A DNA stretch of 64,000 nt from Hahnella aquatica (GCA_965194505.1 OZ239144.1:1674001-1738000), one strand, 5' to 3'. Counted from the first letter of the stretch, positions 33,274 to 41,437 are shown. Notes: generated from the sequence alone by a model not told the origin. Numbers and translations are program-made.

Positions 33274-34991
33274 CAGCGCGCGCCCTCGGCGACCCGCAGG
33301 AGGTCTGGAAGAATTCGAATCGAGGGGTCTGGTGACATCTGCATGCGGCGAAGGCTCTCGGCCGCGATCTCTGCAAAGATCGGGGCCGCAACCTCGCCTC
33401 CGAAGTAGCCCCCTGCCGTGGGCTCATCGACCATGACGGCGATCACCACGCGCGGCGCATCGGCCGGCACAAAGCCCGCGAAGGACGAGATGTAGCGGTT
33501 TTTCGCGTAGCCACCGCGCTCCGGCTTGTGTGCCGTTCCTGTTTTGCCGGCCACCCGAAAGCCCTGCACGCGTGAGCGCGGTGCCGTGCCCTCAGGCCCT
33601 GTGGCGCGCTCAAGCATTTGACGCATCTGGGCCGTCGTCTGACTCGAGAAGACGGGGTCGCCGACCACCGGGCCATCGACCGGCGTGATGCTCAATGGTG
33701 CGAGATCGCCGTCCCGTGCAAAGACGGTGTAGGCCCGAGCCAATTGCAACAAGGACACAGAAATCCCATGGCCGTAGGACATGGTGGCCTGATCGATGGC
33801 CACCCATGACTGCCAAGGCCGCAGTCGGCCCGAGATCGTCCCAGGCAACTGAATGGGGACGGGGCTGCCAAAGCCGGAGAGTCGATAACGCTCATAGAGC
33901 GTCTGGGCCGGCAGGCGCAGCGCGATCTGTGCTGTTCCCACATTGCTCGACTTCTCAAGGATCTCGCTCACGCTCAAGGGGCCGAGCTTCTTGGTGTCGC
34001 GGATGGTTCTGCCTGAAATGGTCATGAAGCCAGCGGCCGTGGGCAGCACACTGGAGGGACGAACGAGGCCCGCATCCATGGCGGTGGCAATCGAGAATGG
34101 CTTGAGGGTCGAGCCTGGCTCGAAGCTGTCGGTCACGGATCGATTCCGAACATGGGCAGGGTCGAGCCGTTGGCGCTGGTTGGGATCGAAGGACGGGGCA
34201 TTGGCCATGGCCAAGAGCTCGCCCGTTCGCGCATCGATCACCACGGCGGCGGCAGCCTTGGCCTGGTGTCGTTTCATGGCGTCTTGAACCGCACGGTGTG
34301 CAATCGACTGAATGCCGGCATCGACCGACAGGCGCACATCCTCGCCTGGGGCGGCCGACCGTGACTGACGCTGCCCCACCACCTGGTTGCGTCGGTCCAC
34401 CAAGACACGCTCGGTGCCTGCACGGCCTTTGAGCGTGTCGTCAAAGGCGCGCTCCACGCCCTCTTGGCCTCGGTCCTCTGCGTCGGTAAAACCAATCAAG
34501 TTGGCAAAGCTCTCGGCATGCGGGTAGTGACGACGAAACTCTTGCTCCAGGTCGAGGCCCGGCATGCGCAGCTGGCGAATCCGGTCTGCCTTTTCGAGGT
34601 CGAGGCCCGAGGCAAGGTAGAAGTATGTCTTGTTCGCCTGCAGCTTCTTCTGCAGGGCGGGCTCGCTCAGTCCCAGGAGTTTGGCCAACTCGGGCATGCG
34701 GGGATGCTGGGGCTTGATCTGAGACCGCACCACGCCCAGCCGATACTCGGGGATGCTCACGGCCAGCGCCTGGCCATGACGATCAAGCAGTCGGCCACGG
34801 GCGGCCGGGATGTCCCGCACCCGCTCGTAACGGTTCTCGGCCCGCCGTTGCCACTCCTCCACATTCAGGTGCTGCAGGACAAATGCCTTCACCAGCACCG
34901 CCCCAAAGGCCCCCATGAGCCCAATCAGCACAAGCCGACTTCGCCATGCCGTGGCCCGCCAGGTCAGGATGGAGTTGGGCTTGGCGTTCAA
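33273..34991 (-). CDS. ftsI: Septal transpeptidase FtsI (PBP3)
   Basis: FtsI is the class B penicillin-binding protein that crosslinks septal peptidoglycan. The 572-residue protein has a cytoplasmic N-terminus, one membrane anchor (about 20-42), a pedestal domain and a transpeptidase domain. The latter has active-site GSTLKPF (SxxK), SSN (in KSSNVG) and KTGT boxes. The start is TTG at 34991, overlapping the ftsL stop as TTGA with a G-rich ribosome-binding site just upstream. The first ATG lies inside the membrane anchor, so TTG is strongly favoured. Confidence 0.96.
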   Translation of the reverse strand: MNAKPNSILTWRATAWRSRLVLIGLMGAFGAVLVKAFVLQHLNVEEWQRRAENRYERVRDIPAARGRLLDRHGQALAVSIPEYRLGVVRSQIKPQHPRMPELAKLLGLSEPALQKKLQANKTYFYLASGLDLEKADRIRQLRMPGLDLEQEFRRHYPHAESFANLIGFTDAEDRGQEGVERAFDDTLKGRAGTERVLVDRRNQVVGQRQSRSAAPGEDVRLSVDAGIQSIAHRAVQDAMKRHQAKAAAAVVIDARTGELLAMANAPSFDPNQRQRLDPAHVRNRSVTDSFEPGSTLKPFSIATAMDAGLVRPSSVLPTAAGFMTISGRTIRDTKKLGPLSVSEILEKSSNVGTAQIALRLPAQTLYERYRLSGFGSPVPIQLPGTISGRLRPWQSWVAIDQATMSYGHGISVSLLQLARAYTVFARDGDLAPLSITPVDGPVVGDPVFSSQTTAQMRQMLERATGPEGTAPRSRVQGFRVAGKTGTAHKPERGGYAKNRYISSFAGFVPADAPRVVIAVMVDEPTAGGYFGGEVAAPIFAEIAAESLRRMQMSPDPSIRILPDLLRVAEGAR

Positions 34992-35260
34992 CGCGCCCCC
35001 TGCGGCCGAAACTCACTGGTGTCGGCCGGACGAATCGGCACCATGCCAAGGCGGTCTCGAACCAGGCCATCGATTCGCGCGGGCACCCCGAGGGCCGCCC
35101 GCTGCACCGCCAGGGTTTCGATGTCGGACTGCAGCTGCTGACCCAGGCGATCGAGACGCTCCATTTGGGCATAAAGCCGGCGCTCCTGGTAGCGGGCATG
35201 CACCAAGGACAAGGCCGAGGCCACCAGCAAAATACCCAGGAGCAGAATTCGGCCGGTCAT
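34988..35260 (-). CDS. ftsL: Cell division protein FtsL
   Basis: This is a 90-residue bitopic protein with one N-terminal membrane helix (MTGRILLLGILLVASALSLV) and a coiled-coil periplasmic part (about 25-75) rich in Q, R and L. It forms the FtsQLB complex that activates FtsWI. I chose the ATG at 35260 because it overlaps the rsmH stop as ATGA and gives a normal FtsL. It is identified by size, topology and its rsmH-ftsL-ftsI position. Confidence 0.9.
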   Translation of the reverse strand: MTGRILLLGILLVASALSLVHARYQERRLYAQMERLDRLGQQLQSDIETLAVQRAALGVPARIDGLVRDRLGMVPIRPADTSEFRPQGAR

Positions 35261-36246
35261 GCTGCTGCCCGTTCCATGATTCGCAGCACCGCGCTGCGAG
35301 CCCGTGGGTTCGCCGCACACTCCTGCGCCGTTGCACGGCACCGAGAGACCTCGCGCAGGGCAGATGACTGGGGTGACTGCGCATCGCGCAAGAGGGCATA
35401 CCGTGCACGGGTCATGTCGGCCGTGCGCGGCGGCTGCACAGGTCGGCTCGCCTGCTTGACGCGACGATCTTCTAGCGAGTGAAAGCTGATGATCGCGAGA
35501 CGCCCACCCGCGCGCAGCACGATGGGCGCTGACGCGAGGAGCGTCTCCAGTTCGTCGAGCTCCCGATTGAGATGAATCCGTATAGCCTGAAAGGTGCGAG
35601 TGGCCGGATGGTGGCCGGGCTGCGTGCGAGCGCCCTTCTTCGCATAGACCTGCGCCACAAGTTGTGCGAGTTCACCCGTTCGAAGCAGGGGCTCGGCTTG
35701 CCCGCGAGCCGCCGCCTCGCGGCGAGACACAATCGCCCGCGCAATCGGGCCAGAATACCGTTCGTCGCCATCTTCTTTGAGCACCTCCTCTAAGTCATCG
35801 GGATCCACCACGGCAAGCCACTGGGCTGCCGTCGGGCCCGTGGTCGGGTCCATCCGCATGTCGAGTGGCCCGTCGCGCGTAAAACTAAATCCACGGTGAG
35901 CCTCATCCAGCTGCGGGGAGGACACCCCCAGGTCTGCCAGCAGGCCGTCCACCATCGAGAGGCCGAGCTTGTCGAGCACCGGCTCCAGGGATGAGAAGGG
36001 GGCGTGGCAGAGCGTGAATCGAGCGTCTTGGATGACCTGGCCGGCGGCCACTGCATCGGGATCGCGGTCAAATGCCACGAGCCGCCCCGATGGCCCAAGC
36101 CTGGCGAGCAGCCCTCGACTGTGGCCACCGCGACCGAAGGTCAGGTCGACATAAGTGCCATCCGGTCTGATCTGCAGTCCCTCCAGGCTCTCCTCGAGCA
36201 TGACGGGCTGGTGGTGCGAGGCCTGCACCGGATCGGTCCGGCCCAA
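35257..36246 (-). CDS. rsmH: 16S rRNA m4C1402 methyltransferase RsmH (MraW)
   Basis: RsmH methylates N4 of C1402 in the 16S rRNA decoding centre. The 329-residue protein has HHQPVMLEE near the N-terminus, the SAM motif DLTFGRGGHS near residue 37 and the FxFTRDGPLDMRMD motif. The start is TTG at 36246, immediately after the mraZ stop (TGATTG), with AAGGGGG upstream. The first ATG would cut into the conserved HQPVML motif. A GTG at 36228 is possible but lacks a ribosome-binding site. Confidence 0.94.
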   Translation of the reverse strand: MGRTDPVQASHHQPVMLEESLEGLQIRPDGTYVDLTFGRGGHSRGLLARLGPSGRLVAFDRDPDAVAAGQVIQDARFTLCHAPFSSLEPVLDKLGLSMVDGLLADLGVSSPQLDEAHRGFSFTRDGPLDMRMDPTTGPTAAQWLAVVDPDDLEEVLKEDGDERYSGPIARAIVSRREAAARGQAEPLLRTGELAQLVAQVYAKKGARTQPGHHPATRTFQAIRIHLNRELDELETLLASAPIVLRAGGRLAIISFHSLEDRRVKQASRPVQPPRTADMTRARYALLRDAQSPQSSALREVSRCRATAQECAANPRARSAVLRIMERAAA

Positions 36247-36666
36247 TCACGCGGCCCCCTTCAATTTTCGCGAGCGCACGGCTTCCTTGTGGGCCGAGAG
36301 TCGGCCTGCATCCCAGATTTCAAAGTGTGGGCCCACCCCGAGAAGCATGACCTCGCGACTGATGCCAGCCCCCTCGCGCAGCACGGGGTTGATGAGCACA
36401 CGGCCAGCCGAATCAATCTCGGGGCGATCACTCAGGCCCATCCAAAACCGACGGCGCTCATCGTCAGACTCATCGTCGGTGAGCCCATTGACCCGCTGCA
36501 GCCAAAGGTTCGGGGTCATCAGCAAGAGACAGCCGTTGTCACTCTCCATGAGCACCAATTCACCGCCCGCATCGGCCAGCAGCGCCTCCCGATGCCGCGT
36601 GGGAACGGTCATCCGCCCCTTGGCATCCAGGCTCAATGCTGTGATTCCGACAAACTGCTGGTTCAA
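36247..36666 (-). CDS. mraZ: Transcriptional regulator MraZ
   Basis: MraZ is a ring-forming DNA-binding protein that represses its own dcw promoter by binding direct repeats. The protein has about 139 residues with two SpoVT/AbrB-like halves. The first half carries LDAKGRMTVPTRHRE and the second carries IDSAGRVLI. I prefer the TTG at 36666, which has AGGGGG 6 bases upstream and gives the normal short N-terminus (NQQFVGITALSLDAKGR). An ATG at 36693 would add 9 residues and has no ribosome-binding site. Candidate operators lie at 36714-36748. Confidence 0.93.
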   Translation of the reverse strand: MNQQFVGITALSLDAKGRMTVPTRHREALLADAGGELVLMESDNGCLLLMTPNLWLQRVNGLTDDESDDERRRFWMGLSDRPEIDSAGRVLINPVLREGAGISREVMLLGVGPHFEIWDAGRLSAHKEAVRSRKLKGAA

Positions 36667-36713
36667 GAGAGACCCCCTGTTTGGGCGTGACATGCCAGAC
36701 GCAGGGACAAATC

Positions 36714-36748
36714 CCCACAAATATGCACTTTTTCACACGATTTCCCAC
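36714..36748 (-). promoter_or_regulatory. MraZ operator: GTG repeats at 10-bp spacing
   Basis: Reading the minus strand from 36748, GTGGG, GTGTG, GTGCA and GTGGG begin at exactly 10-base steps (36748, 36738, 36728, 36718), and a GTCCC follows at 36708. MraZ proteins bind tandem GTGGG-type (TGGGN) repeats with 10-bp period near the mra promoter. Here the ladder runs from the -10 box downstream through the probable start site, a layout suited to autorepression. Confidence 0.7.
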
Positions 36749-36775
36749 TTTAGGGAAAAGGTCAAACGGGGTCAA
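36747..36775 (-). promoter_or_regulatory. Promoter of the dcw (mra) cluster
   Basis: On the minus strand TTGACC (36775-36770) is followed after 17 bases by TAAAGT (36752-36747). A second TTGACC at 36765-36760 lies 10 bases further downstream. The -10 box runs into the first MraZ repeat. This is the only convincing promoter for the long dcw operon, which has no gap over 100 bases until after ftsZ. Confidence 0.55.
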
Positions 36776-36801
36776 GCCAGCATGCAGCATGCGGGGTAAA
36801 A

Positions 36802-37163
36802 GGGAAGCGGGTCTGTAGGCCGGATTCTGTTACGGGGCAGGCCATGGGCCCGCCCTATGGCGACCATCCATCTAGGCCCTTCATTGCTGAAGGGCTCAAG
36901 CCACCGACCCGCGCACATGAGGCGGAACACCCTTTCGGGGCCCGAGGGCCCGTCGTGCGCCTACTTGGTGTTGCTCCGGGTGGAGGTTGCCGCGTTTCAC
37001 GTCCCCATTGTTGCCAACGGTTACTCGTCTCTGTGGCCCTATTCCTCGCCTTGGGTGGGCAGGTGCCCACTTGCTGCGTACGGCCGTTAGCCGTCACCCT
37101 TTCCTGTGGAGTCCGGACCTTCCTCTCCTGGCATGCCAGCAGCGGTCGCCCAACCCACTTCCC
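36802..37163 (-). ncRNA. rnpB: RNase P RNA (class A)
   Basis: This is the catalytic RNA of RNase P, which matures tRNA 5' ends. On the minus strand the conserved 5' block GAGGAAGGTCCGGACTCC (37128-37111) and the 3' block ACAGAATCCGGCCTACAG (36832-36815) form the P4 core. The ends pair as P1: GGGAAGTGGG at 37163-37154 with CCCGCTTCCC at 36811-36802, allowing one G-U pair. Length is about 362 bases, normal for a beta/gamma type A RNA. A TTTT follows the P1 3' strand. It lies between pyrC and mraZ. Confidence 0.95.
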
Positions 37164-37169
37164 AGGGTC

Positions 37170-37175
37170 ATGATA
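37170..37175 (-). promoter_or_regulatory. -10 box of rnpB
   Basis: TATCAT on the minus strand ends 6 bases before the predicted 5' end of RNase P RNA at 37163. The -35 region would fall in the last codons of pyrC. The position fits an independent rnpB promoter and calibrates the -10 to start-site spacing used for other genes here. Confidence 0.5.
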
Positions 37176-37181
37176 ACGGCC

Positions 37182-38237
37182 TTAGGCCCGCGAGGACACG
37201 ATGCCTGCGAAGGTCCAGTCGATCGTCTCGCCCCCCAGCAAGGGCACCACCTGGTCGCCTCCGAAGCGGCACGACCTCGGCACGACCTGCGGTTCTCGTT
37301 TCAAGGCCACCTTCTGCGTCGAGCGGGGCAGGCCATAAAAATCGGCCCCGTGATGGCTCGCAAATGCCTCGAGCCGATCGAGGGCCCCCTGGGCCTCAAA
37401 TATGCCGGCGTACAACTCCAAGGCCGTGAGGGCCGAGAAGCAGCCCGCGCAGCCACAGTCGGACTCTTTGAGATGCCTGGCATGCGGGGCCGTATCGGTG
37501 CCCAAGAAGAAGCGTGGATGGCCACTGGTGGCCACCTTCAGGAGGGCCTCACGATGGTGCTCGCGCTTGAGCACTGGCAGGCAATACAGGTGTGGCCGAA
37601 GCCCCCCCTGAAATAGGCTGTTACGGTTCAGCAGCAGGTGTTGCGGCGTGATGGTGGCCGCAATGTCGCCGCTGGTCTGGCGCACATAGTCGGCCGCCTC
37701 GGCCGTGGTGATGTGTTCGAAGACAAGCCGCAGGCCGGGGAAATCTCGACGCATCGGTTCGAGAATGCGATCGATGAACAAGGCCTCTCGATCGAAGACA
37801 TCGTCATGCTGCCCGGTGACCTCGCCATGCAGGCACAAGACTGTGCCCAGCCGCTCCATCTCGGCCAGGGCAGAACGGCAGTGACGCAGGTCGGTCACAC
37901 CGGAATCTGAATTGGTGGTGGCCCCCGCCGGGTAGAGCTTGAAGGCCAAGACCACGCCACTGTCCTTGGCCGCCCGAACGGTGTCCGGGCTCGTGTGGTC
38001 GGTGAGGTAGAGGGTCATCCACGGTTCGAAGGGCAGCCCTTGGGGCAGGCTGGCAAGAATGCGGCTGCGGTAGGCCACGGCCATCTCCGCCGTGACCACG
38101 GGAGGCTTGAGGTTGGGCATGACCAGTGCACGGCCAAACTGCCGCGCCGTGGCGCCCACCACATCGCCGAGCACCTCGGCATCGCGAAAGTGCACATGCC
38201 AATCGTCTGGCCGATCGATGACCAGTTGTGTCGTCAT
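37182..38237 (-). CDS. pyrC: Dihydroorotase (class II)
   Basis: PyrC closes carbamoyl-aspartate to dihydroorotate in pyrimidine synthesis. The 351-residue protein is of the E. coli type, with the zinc motif DDWHVHFRD near residue 10, KLYPAGATTNSDSG carrying the bridging lysine near residue 100, and later His motifs including FEHITT and DTAPHA. The ATG overlaps the glycerate kinase stop as ATGA. Its stop is 19 bases before the 5' end of rnpB. Confidence 0.96.
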   Translation of the reverse strand: MTTQLVIDRPDDWHVHFRDAEVLGDVVGATARQFGRALVMPNLKPPVVTAEMAVAYRSRILASLPQGLPFEPWMTLYLTDHTSPDTVRAAKDSGVVLAFKLYPAGATTNSDSGVTDLRHCRSALAEMERLGTVLCLHGEVTGQHDDVFDREALFIDRILEPMRRDFPGLRLVFEHITTAEAADYVRQTSGDIAATITPQHLLLNRNSLFQGGLRPHLYCLPVLKREHHREALLKVATSGHPRFFLGTDTAPHARHLKESDCGCAGCFSALTALELYAGIFEAQGALDRLEAFASHHGADFYGLPRSTQKVALKREPQVVPRSCRFGGDQVVPLLGGETIDWTFAGIVSSRA

Positions 38238-39529
38238 GTGATCAGGATGGCCCGGTAGTCATTGACATTCGTGAGGGTCGGGCCGGTGGTGATCACCTGG
38301 CCCAGCGGTTCAAAGACGGCCAGGGAGTCGTTGCGATCCAGGGCGGCCCGCGCGGAGACCCCTCGGGCCTGTGCCTCAGCAAGCGTCTGGGGGGAGAGCA
38401 GCACCCCCGCATGCGGGCTCGAGCCGTCAATGCCATCGGTGTCTGCTGCAATACCATGAACGGCATGGGCCACGCCCAGACCGTCGACCGACAATGCCAT
38501 CGACAGCAAATACTCCGCACACCGCCCGCCTCGGCCCTGGCCACGAACCGTCACCGTGCACTCCCCGCCAGAGATGAGGGCCACGGGTTTTTGAACCAGG
38601 GCATCGCGGCCCTCTGCGATCTCCCGCACCCAGGAGGCCAGACCCTGGGCCACATCTCGTGCCTCGCCGGTCACAGAGTCGCCCAACAGAACCGGCATCA
38701 CACCTGCGGCGCGAAAGACCTCACCGGCCGCCGCCAGGCTCTGGCGTGCGGTGGCAATCAGGCAGGTGGTGACATGCGAGAGTCGGGCATCTCCGGGCTT
38801 TGGGGTCTCCGGCACACGCCCGGCCAGGCCGGCCTGCAGATGGGCCTGGACGGCCTTGGGAGCCGTGACACCCCAGCGGGCCAGAATATCAATCGACTCT
38901 TGATAGGTGGAGGCATCGGCCGAACACGGGCCCGAGGCAATGGCAGAGGGGTCATCGCCCACCACATCGGAGATTACAAGCGCCCAGACCGGTGCGCGTG
39001 AGGCCAAGGCCAGTCGACCACCCTGGATGCGGGAGAGGTGCTTGCGCACAATGTTCATGTCGGTGATCGGCGCACCACTGCGAAGGAGGTCTTGGGTGAG
39101 CTGCTTGAGGTCGGCCATCGAGATGCCCTCGGCTGGCAGCGAGAGCAGGCTCGAGCCACCGCCAGAGACCAATGCAATGAGGGCATCGTCCGGGCCGAGG
39201 GCCGAGACTCGCTCGAGAATCTCGTGAGCCGCCGCCTCGCCCGCCGTGTCGGGCACGGGATGGCCCGCCTCCACACAGCGGATGCGTTGAAGCGGCAGGC
39301 CGTGGGCGTATCGGGTGATGATCACACCCTCCAGTGCGGCATCGGCAGGCCAGGCGGCCTCCACGGCCGCAGCCATGGAGGCTGCCGCCTTGCCGGCGCC
39401 GACCACCAGGGTCTTGCCAGCCGGTGGGCGGGGCAGGTGTGCGGCCACGATCTTCATGGGGTCCGCGGCGGCCACCGCCGCCTCATAGCTCTGCCGCAGG
39501 AGGCCAGACCAGTCCTGGGGGGTGCTCAT
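38234..39529 (-). CDS. Glycerate 2-kinase (GckA/TtuD, MOFRL family)
   Basis: This 431-residue protein of the type 2 glycerate kinase family makes 2-phosphoglycerate. The N-terminal domain has VVGAGKAAASMA, the middle has ALVSGGGSSLLSLP, and the C-terminal MOFRL domain has GGECTVTVRGQGRGGRCAEY and ADTDGIDG. It is coupled by 4-base ATGA overlaps both to the upstream dehydrogenase and to downstream pyrC. With the dehydrogenase it would convert tartrate- or hydroxypyruvate-derived glycerate into glycolysis; the exact substrate route is inferred. Confidence 0.9.
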   Translation of the reverse strand: MSTPQDWSGLLRQSYEAAVAAADPMKIVAAHLPRPPAGKTLVVGAGKAAASMAAAVEAAWPADAALEGVIITRYAHGLPLQRIRCVEAGHPVPDTAGEAAAHEILERVSALGPDDALIALVSGGGSSLLSLPAEGISMADLKQLTQDLLRSGAPITDMNIVRKHLSRIQGGRLALASRAPVWALVISDVVGDDPSAIASGPCSADASTYQESIDILARWGVTAPKAVQAHLQAGLAGRVPETPKPGDARLSHVTTCLIATARQSLAAAGEVFRAAGVMPVLLGDSVTGEARDVAQGLASWVREIAEGRDALVQKPVALISGGECTVTVRGQGRGGRCAEYLLSMALSVDGLGVAHAVHGIAADTDGIDGSSPHAGVLLSPQTLAEAQARGVSARAALDRNDSLAVFEPLGQVITTGPTLTNVNDYRAILIT

Positions 39530-40593
39530 GCCTGGGAGACCCGATCGGCAATCGCCTTGCCCACGGTGACCGTGTCGGCCTCACCGCCGAGGTCTCGGGT
39601 CTTGGGGCCACTGCGCAGCACATCCTCAATGGCCCGAAGGATTGCGTCGTGCGCATCGGCATGGCCCAAAAACTCCAGCATCATGGCGCCAGACCAGATC
39701 TGACCAATGGGGTTTGCAATGCCCTTGCCATAAATGTCCGGTGCCGACCCATGCACTGGCTCAAAGAGCGACGGAAAACGACGCTCCGGATTGAGGTTGC
39801 CGGAGGGCGCGATGCCAATGGTCCCGGTGCAGGCTGGCCCGAGGTCCGACAGAATGTCGCCAAAGAGGTTGCTGGCCACCACCACATCGAACCAGTCGGG
39901 GTGAAGAACAAAGTGGGCCGAGAGAATGTCGATGTGGTACTTGTCGTGCTTCACATCGGGGTAATGCTTGGCCATCTCCTCCACCCGGGTGTCCCAGTAG
40001 GGCATGGTGATGGCGATGCCATTTGATTTTGTGGCGGCCGTGAGGTGCCTCTTGGGCCGTCGTTGGGCCAGGTCGAATGCAAACTTCAAGACACGGTCGG
40101 TACCGAAACGGCTAAAGACCGACTCCTGCACCACCACCTCGCGGTCGGTGCCGGCAAACATGGTGCCACCCACGGCCGAATACTCACCTTCGGTGTTCTC
40201 ACGCACCACATAGAAGTCAATGTCGCCAGGCTCGCGGCCCACCAACGGACAACGAACACCCGGCATCAGACGAACCGGGCGCAGGTTCACATACTGGTCA
40301 AACTCCCGACGAAATTTAATCAGGGACCCCCAGAGCGAGATGTGGTCGGGCACCGCCGCCGGCCAGCCCGCAGCGCCATAGAAGATGGCGTCATGGCCAC
40401 CGATGCGCGCCTTCCAATCGGCCGGCATCATCTCGCCGTGCTGCAGGTAGTAATCGCAGCAGGCAAAGTCGAAGTGGTCGATCTTGATCGAAATATTGAA
40501 GCGCCGCGCCGCGGCCTCGATGACCCTCAGGCCCTCTGGCACAACCTCTTTGCCGATGCCATCACCGGGGATGGCTGCGATTCGATGAGACAT
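39526..40593 (-). CDS. Tartrate/D-malate dehydrogenase (TtuC/DmlA type)
   Basis: This 355-residue NAD-dependent beta-decarboxylating dehydrogenase is related to isopropylmalate dehydrogenase. It has IPGDGIGKEVVPEG at the N-terminus, the DHISLWGSLIKFRREFDQYV stretch typical of tartrate and D-malate enzymes, VRENTEGEYS, and EPVHGSAPDIYGKGIANP. Relatives act on tartrate, D-malate or isopropylmalate; leuB is normally in another locus. The start is ATG 40593 with GAGGA upstream. It heads the dehydrogenase-kinase-pyrC unit. Confidence 0.88.
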   Translation of the reverse strand: MSHRIAAIPGDGIGKEVVPEGLRVIEAAARRFNISIKIDHFDFACCDYYLQHGEMMPADWKARIGGHDAIFYGAAGWPAAVPDHISLWGSLIKFRREFDQYVNLRPVRLMPGVRCPLVGREPGDIDFYVVRENTEGEYSAVGGTMFAGTDREVVVQESVFSRFGTDRVLKFAFDLAQRRPKRHLTAATKSNGIAITMPYWDTRVEEMAKHYPDVKHDKYHIDILSAHFVLHPDWFDVVVASNLFGDILSDLGPACTGTIGIAPSGNLNPERRFPSLFEPVHGSAPDIYGKGIANPIGQIWSGAMMLEFLGHADAHDAILRAIEDVLRSGPKTRDLGGEADTVTVGKAIADRVSQA

Positions 40594-40619
40594 GTCGTGG
40601 TCCTCGGGATCAAACCAAA

Positions 40620-40625
40620 ATTGTA
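40620..40625 (-). promoter_or_regulatory. -10 box for the dehydrogenase-kinase-pyrC unit
   Basis: TACAAT on the minus strand predicts transcription from about 40613 and a 20-base leader containing GAGGA before the ATG at 40593. No clear -35 is seen because the upstream bases form a GC-rich hairpin. Confidence 0.45.
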
Positions 40626-40632
40626 GCCTGCA

Positions 40633-40659
40633 GGCCGCTGCGGCCTTGGCCGAGCGGCC
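40633..40659 (-). terminator. GC-rich hairpin downstream of the aap operon
   Basis: GGCCGCT (40633-40639) and AGCGGCC (40653-40659) pair perfectly, with further inner pairing CGGC/GCCG, giving a stem of about 11 bp. It lies between the end of aapP and the next promoter, in terminator position, but has no T-run after it. Confidence 0.4.
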
Positions 40660-40714
40660 ACATGGCGCTGGGCCAGCACGGCTGATCTAGTGGGCGAGTA
40701 TCTTGCTGAGGAAG

Positions 40715-41422
40715 TCAATGGCCCGCGGATGCTGCGGTGAATTGAAGAAGACCTCTGGGGGGGGCCTGCTCCACGATCCTCCCCGCATCCATGAAGATGA
40801 CCCGATCGGCAACCTCTCGTGCAAAGCCCATCTCGTGGGTGACGCAGATCATGGTGGTGCCCTGCTTGGCCAAGGCCACCATGACATCGAGCACCTCCTT
40901 GACCATCTCTGGATCGAGTGCACTGGTGGGCTCATCAAACAGGAGCACGTCGGGCTTCATGCAGAGCGCCCTTGCGATCGCAACACGCTGCTGCTGCCCG
41001 CCCGAGAGTTGGCCCGGATACTTCTCCGCCTGCTCGGCGATCTTTACCCGCTCCAACTGAACCATGGCCTCGCGCTTGGCCTCATCCTCTGCCACGCCCC
41101 TCACCTTGATGGGCGCAAGGGTGAGGTTCTCGAGCACCGAAATGTGCGGGAACAGATTAAAGCTTTGAAAGACCATGCCCACGCGGGCCCGCACCTGGTT
41201 AATTGACTTCAGGTCGGTGGTCAGTTCGGTTCCCGCCACCGTGATGCGGCCTTTCTGATAGGGCTCGAGCGCATTGACGCAACGAATGAGTGTCGACTTG
41301 CCGCTGCCGGAGGGCCCGCAGACCACGATCTTCTCGCCGTTTTGAACCTCGAGGTTGATATCGTTCAAGACCTGAAAGCTGCCGTACCACTTAGAGACGC
41401 TTTCGAACTGGATCATGGCCAT
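40715..41422 (-). CDS. aapP: Amino-acid ABC transporter ATPase, C-terminus frameshifted
   Basis: This GlnQ/AapP-type ATPase energises the AapQM permease. The 235-residue frame has Walker A GPSGSGKST near residue 36, signature LSGGQQQRVAIARAL, Walker B VLLFDEPTSALDP and the His-loop CVTHEMGFA. After VEQAPP the frame changes and ends RGLLQFTAASAGH, unlike the family. At 40757-40764 there is a run of eight Gs (Cs in the mRNA). With seven, the frame would read EVFFNSPQHPRAIDFLSKIL to a TAG at 40689-40687, exactly the usual ending (244 residues). The ATPase core is intact. The start ATG 41422 has AAGGAG. It is the last gene of the aapJQMP operon. Confidence 0.85.
   Translation of the reverse strand: MAMIQFESVSKWYGSFQVLNDINLEVQNGEKIVVCGPSGSGKSTLIRCVNALEPYQKGRITVAGTELTTDLKSINQVRARVGMVFQSFNLFPHISVLENLTLAPIKVRGVAEDEAKREAMVQLERVKIAEQAEKYPGQLSGGQQQRVAIARALCMKPDVLLFDEPTSALDPEMVKEVLDVMVALAKQGTTMICVTHEMGFAREVADRVIFMDAGRIVEQAPPRGLLQFTAASAGH
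40757..40764. other. G8 homopolymer at the aapP frameshift
   Basis: Eight consecutive Gs on the plus strand are read as C8 in aapP. Loss of one base restores the family C-terminus. The tract could be a sequencing or assembly error, a slippery mutation or a phase-variable switch. Confidence 0.75.
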
Positions 41423-41437
41423 GGTGCATTCACTCCT

